A stretch of DNA of 7,391 bases from Chamaesiphon sp031376885. GTDB taxonomy: Bacteria; Cyanobacteriota; Cyanobacteriia; Cyanobacteriales; Chamaesiphonaceae. A program made the position numbers and the translations under genes. The DNA is taken from the NCBI GenBank assembly GCA_031376885.1, contig JANMEL010000119.1:1-7391 (forward strand). The letters run 5' to 3'. The notes under the pieces are model-generated. The model worked only from the letters and a program-made list of their open reading frames with translations, was not told where the DNA came from and made no database searches. Below are positions 5,984 to 7,391 of this stretch, in pieces (the first letter of the stretch is position 1; the number at the start of each line of letters is the position of its first letter).

Positions 5984-6012
5984 GTTTTAGTCGTAGTTGG
6001 GAGTAGGATCGT

Positions 6013-6495
6013 ATGAGTTCGCAAGGTTCGCACACAGCAGCCGATCGTTTTTTTGGGTGTCTACCCTATCTATTGCCCATCGCTGATGTCCACAATTTTG
6101 GGTTTTTCCTATTCCAACAATTTCCCGAATTGCAGCAGCTATATATACCCCTAGCTCCATTGCTGATGATTAACACGATCCCCTTCGGCGGGTTTATTTT
6201 TTTTCTGGGGCTGTATCTAGGAGTAGTCAACAATCCTCAGATTAGTCGGTTTATCCGATTTAATACGCTTCAGGCGATTTTGATGGGGATTCTGATTTCA
6301 CTGTGCAGTCTGATTTTCTCATATATTCTCCGCCCAATTATCGGCATGGGAGAAATAACTCAGGTATTGATGAATACGCTCTTCTTGGGGACGATCGCCA
6401 TGTCTGGTTATGGCATCATTATGTCAGCAATGGGCAAATATACCGAAATCCCCCAATTGTCCGAAACTGCTCAGATTCAGGTCGATCGATATTAA
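6013..6495 (+). CDS. Tic20-family membrane protein
   Basis: A 160-residue polytopic membrane protein with about four hydrophobic segments (roughly residues 13-25, 49-72, 88-109, 117-139). The opening RFFGCLPYLLPIADV, the central ISRFIRFNTLQAILMGI and the late FLGTIAMSGYGIIMSAMGKY followed by EIPQLSETA match the cyanobacterial/plastid Tic20 (Ycf60-like) family. In chloroplasts Tic20 is a core part of the inner-envelope protein import channel. The role of the free-living cyanobacterial homologues is not established. The ATG at 6013 has AGGA at 6005-6008 at a short 4-base spacing, and gives the usual N-terminus. The gene is preceded by the inverted repeat at 5966-5983 and followed by the rplU promoter, so it is probably its own transcription unit. 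The length is normal and no residues are obviously missing. Confidence 0.88.
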   Translation: MSSQGSHTAADRFFGCLPYLLPIADVHNFGFFLFQQFPELQQLYIPLAPLLMINTIPFGGFIFFLGLYLGVVNNPQISRFIRFNTLQAILMGILISLCSLIFSYILRPIIGMGEITQVLMNTLFLGTIAMSGYGIIMSAMGKYTEIPQLSETAQIQVDRY

Positions 6496-6500
6496 ACCAC

Positions 6501-6530
6501 TTGACGCGACAGCCGTCGATCGGTCATAAT
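6501..6530 (+). promoter_or_regulatory. Sigma70-type promoter of rplU-rpmA
   Basis: TTGACG at 6501-6506 matches the -35 consensus at five of six bases, and CATAAT at 6525-6530 matches the -10 at five of six. The spacer is 18 bases. Transcription would begin near 6537, giving a leader of about 95 bases before rplU. This is the best promoter-like sequence in the window. It starts six bases after the Tic20-like stop codon. Confidence 0.65.
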
Positions 6531-6576
6531 TAGAGGCTATCTATATTACGCTCGGATCGGGTCGCAAACTTGATAA

Positions 6577-6636
6577 ATGTCTCGCCACAAGGCAAGAGAC
6601 TACCCGTACGGCAACTCAAATCATCGAACCTTATGA
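6577..6636 (+). promoter_or_regulatory. rplU leader: hairpin within a possible upstream ORF
   Basis: GTCTCGCC (6579-6586) pairs with GGC (6591-6593) and GAGAC (6596-6600) around an ACAA loop with an AA bulge, a stable stem in the predicted leader. The stem lies within a 19-codon frame starting with ATG at 6577 (MSRHKARDYPYGNSNHRTL). Its TGA at 6634-6636 overlaps the rplU ATG (6633-6635) as ATGA. rplU itself lacks a Shine-Dalgarno sequence, so coupled translation or leader-based control is possible. The upstream frame also has no clear ribosome-binding site, and a frame this short can occur by chance. Confidence 0.35.
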
Positions 6637-7004
6637 CTTACGCAATTATTGAAACTGGTGGTAAGCAGATGCGGGTAGAGCCTGGTCGCTTCTACGACAT
6701 CGAACTACTAAATGGCGAAGTAGACAGTACTGTCTCGATCGACAAAGTATTTTTGCTCGAAAATAATGGTACAGTTCAAATTGGCCAACCACACGTCGCT
6801 GGTATCACCGTAGAAGGTACCATCATGCGCCACTACCGAGCGCGGAAAGTCATTGTCTACAAAATGCAGCCCAAAAAGAAAACTCGCAAAAAACGCGGGC
6901 ATCGTCAAGAAGTCACTCGCTTGATGATCGATACTATCAGTCTCAACGGTGCAGTCATCGCCAAAGCCGAGGCTATAGCTGTGGAAGTAGAAGTAGTCTC
7001 ATAG
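6633..7004 (+). CDS. rplU: 50S ribosomal protein L21
   Basis: L21 binds 23S rRNA in the large ribosomal subunit. The 123-residue protein begins MTYAIIETGGKQMRVEPGRF, the near-invariant L21 N-terminus. It carries the family signature region VIVYKMQPKKKTRKKRGHRQ followed by EVTRLMI. The tail after LNGAVIAKAE is a short Val/Glu-rich extension, of the kind that varies among cyanobacteria. The start at 6633 is fixed by the family; an in-frame TTG at 6570 would add 21 unrelated residues. There is no recognisable Shine-Dalgarno before this ATG, unlike rpmA next door, which fits either a weakly initiated gene or coupling to the upstream short frame. It is followed after 45 bases by rpmA, the usual bacterial order, and is read from the promoter at 6501-6530. 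Confidence 0.98.
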   Translation: MTYAIIETGGKQMRVEPGRFYDIELLNGEVDSTVSIDKVFLLENNGTVQIGQPHVAGITVEGTIMRHYRARKVIVYKMQPKKKTRKKRGHRQEVTRLMIDTISLNGAVIAKAEAIAVEVEVVS

Positions 7005-7049
7005 TCGGCTACAGATACGCAATCTAACTTTAAGTAATCCGAGGTAATT

Positions 7050-7316
7050 ATGGCTTCTAAGAAGGGTACTGGTAGTACAAGAAACGGTCGCGATTCCAAC
7101 GCCCAGAGATTGGGTGTCAAAAAATATGGCGGTCAAGTAGTCAAAGCTGGTAATATCATCGTTCGTCAACGTGGATCGTCTTTTCACGTCGGTAACAATG
7201 TCGGGCTAGGCAAAGATTATACCATCTATGCCCTAGTTGATGGTGTTGTCACTTTTGAACGTCGTGGCAAAAACGGTAAAAAAATCAGTGTTTATCCTGT
7301 TCCTGTTGCAGCTTAA
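7050..7316 (+). CDS. rpmA: 50S ribosomal protein L27
   Basis: L27 sits in the large subunit with its flexible N-terminus reaching the peptidyl-transferase centre. The 88-residue protein starts MASKKGTGSTRNGRDSNAQR, the L27 hallmark, and continues LGVKKYGGQVVKAGNIIVRQ, then a conserved VDGVVTFERRGKNGKK. Length is normal. Bacteria usually have MAHKKG at the start; here His is Ser, a mild variation. There is no N-terminal extension for protease processing of the kind found in Firmicutes. The ATG at 7050 has GAGG at 7041-7044 with 5-base spacing. It is co-transcribed with rplU and is followed closely by a large inverted repeat. Confidence 0.98.
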   Translation: MASKKGTGSTRNGRDSNAQRLGVKKYGGQVVKAGNIIVRQRGSSFHVGNNVGLGKDYTIYALVDGVVTFERRGKNGKKISVYPVPVAA

Positions 7317-7334
7317 CACTATTGTGGTAGATTC

Positions 7335-7391
7335 GGGGCGGGCACAAGACCGCGCCCCTACGTAATCAACCTGTAGGGGCGCGGTCTTGTG
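7335..7391. repeat. Long perfect inverted repeat, likely dispersed palindrome and terminator
   Basis: CACAAGACCGCGCCCCTAC (7343-7361) and its exact reverse complement (7373-7391) form a 19-base perfect stem with an 11-base loop, starting 26 bases after the rpmA stop. The stem is very GC-rich and has no T run. The right arm meets the window edge, and the left flank continues GGGGCGGG (7335-7342), so the palindrome may extend if CCCGCCCC follows. GGGGCG (7335-7340) can also pair with CGCCCC (7353-7358) as an alternative fold. GC-rich 'TAGGGGCGCGGTCTTGTG' type palindromes are, from memory, common dispersed repeats in cyanobacterial genomes. It could stop transcription of rplU-rpmA and of any convergent gene beyond. 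Confidence 0.8.

Noticed and set aside
6570..6632. Longer L21 starting at TTG 6570
   Set aside because: The 21 extra residues have no counterpart in L21, whose N-terminus is fixed at MTYAIIETGG-like sequence.

Overview
This window comes from a cyanobacterial chromosome. It carries ndhB of the NDH-1 complex, a PedR-type small LuxR regulator, a Tic20-family membrane protein, cyanobacterial-type ribosomal proteins L21 and L27, exact HIP1 octamers (GCGATCGC) with many CGATCG relatives, and heptanucleotide tandem repeats near a gene end. The genus cannot be fixed from the sequence alone.

Left part, 1-3131, is almost entirely minus strand. Read in transcription order from the right it holds a small two-CxxC protein (3131-2952), an SH3b plus NlpC/P60 peptidoglycan peptidase (2762-2043), a PedR-like redox regulator (2000-1740) ending at a hairpin, and ndhB (1586-57). 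The extreme left edge, on the plus strand, is a short piece of methionyl-tRNA formyltransferase (fmt). It is cut off just before its catalytic Asn and joined directly to the 3' end of ndhB, so the last residues of NdhB are read from antisense fmt DNA. This is either a rearrangement scar or an assembly chimera.

Middle part, about 3186-5872: a 300-base non-coding stretch separates divergent transcription units. It is followed by three plus-strand minor (pseudo)pilin genes in a row: a GspH/FimT-like, a PilV-like and a PilW-like protein. Each has a prepilin peptidase site (G|F with Glu at +5). The third starts inside the second. Together they look like a priming or tip complex for a type IV pilus or a related secretion machine. 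Several other cyanobacteria have comparable cassettes (hpsBCD; the slr2015-slr2018 type), but no hpsA-like or major pilin gene is present here.

Right part, 5873-7391: a heptad repeat tract, a perfect small inverted repeat that could be an operator, a Tic20-like gene, then a clear sigma70-type promoter and leader followed by rplU and rpmA. The leader contains a hairpin inside a possible 19-codon upstream ORF whose stop overlaps the rplU start (ATGA). The window ends in a perfect 19-base inverted repeat that probably belongs to a larger dispersed palindrome and may end transcription of rplU-rpmA.

Most genes are ordinary core cyanobacterial genes. The points most worth checking are the fmt/ndhB junction, the rplU leader, the terminal palindrome and the pilin cassette. 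I did not find convincing evidence for a wholly new system.
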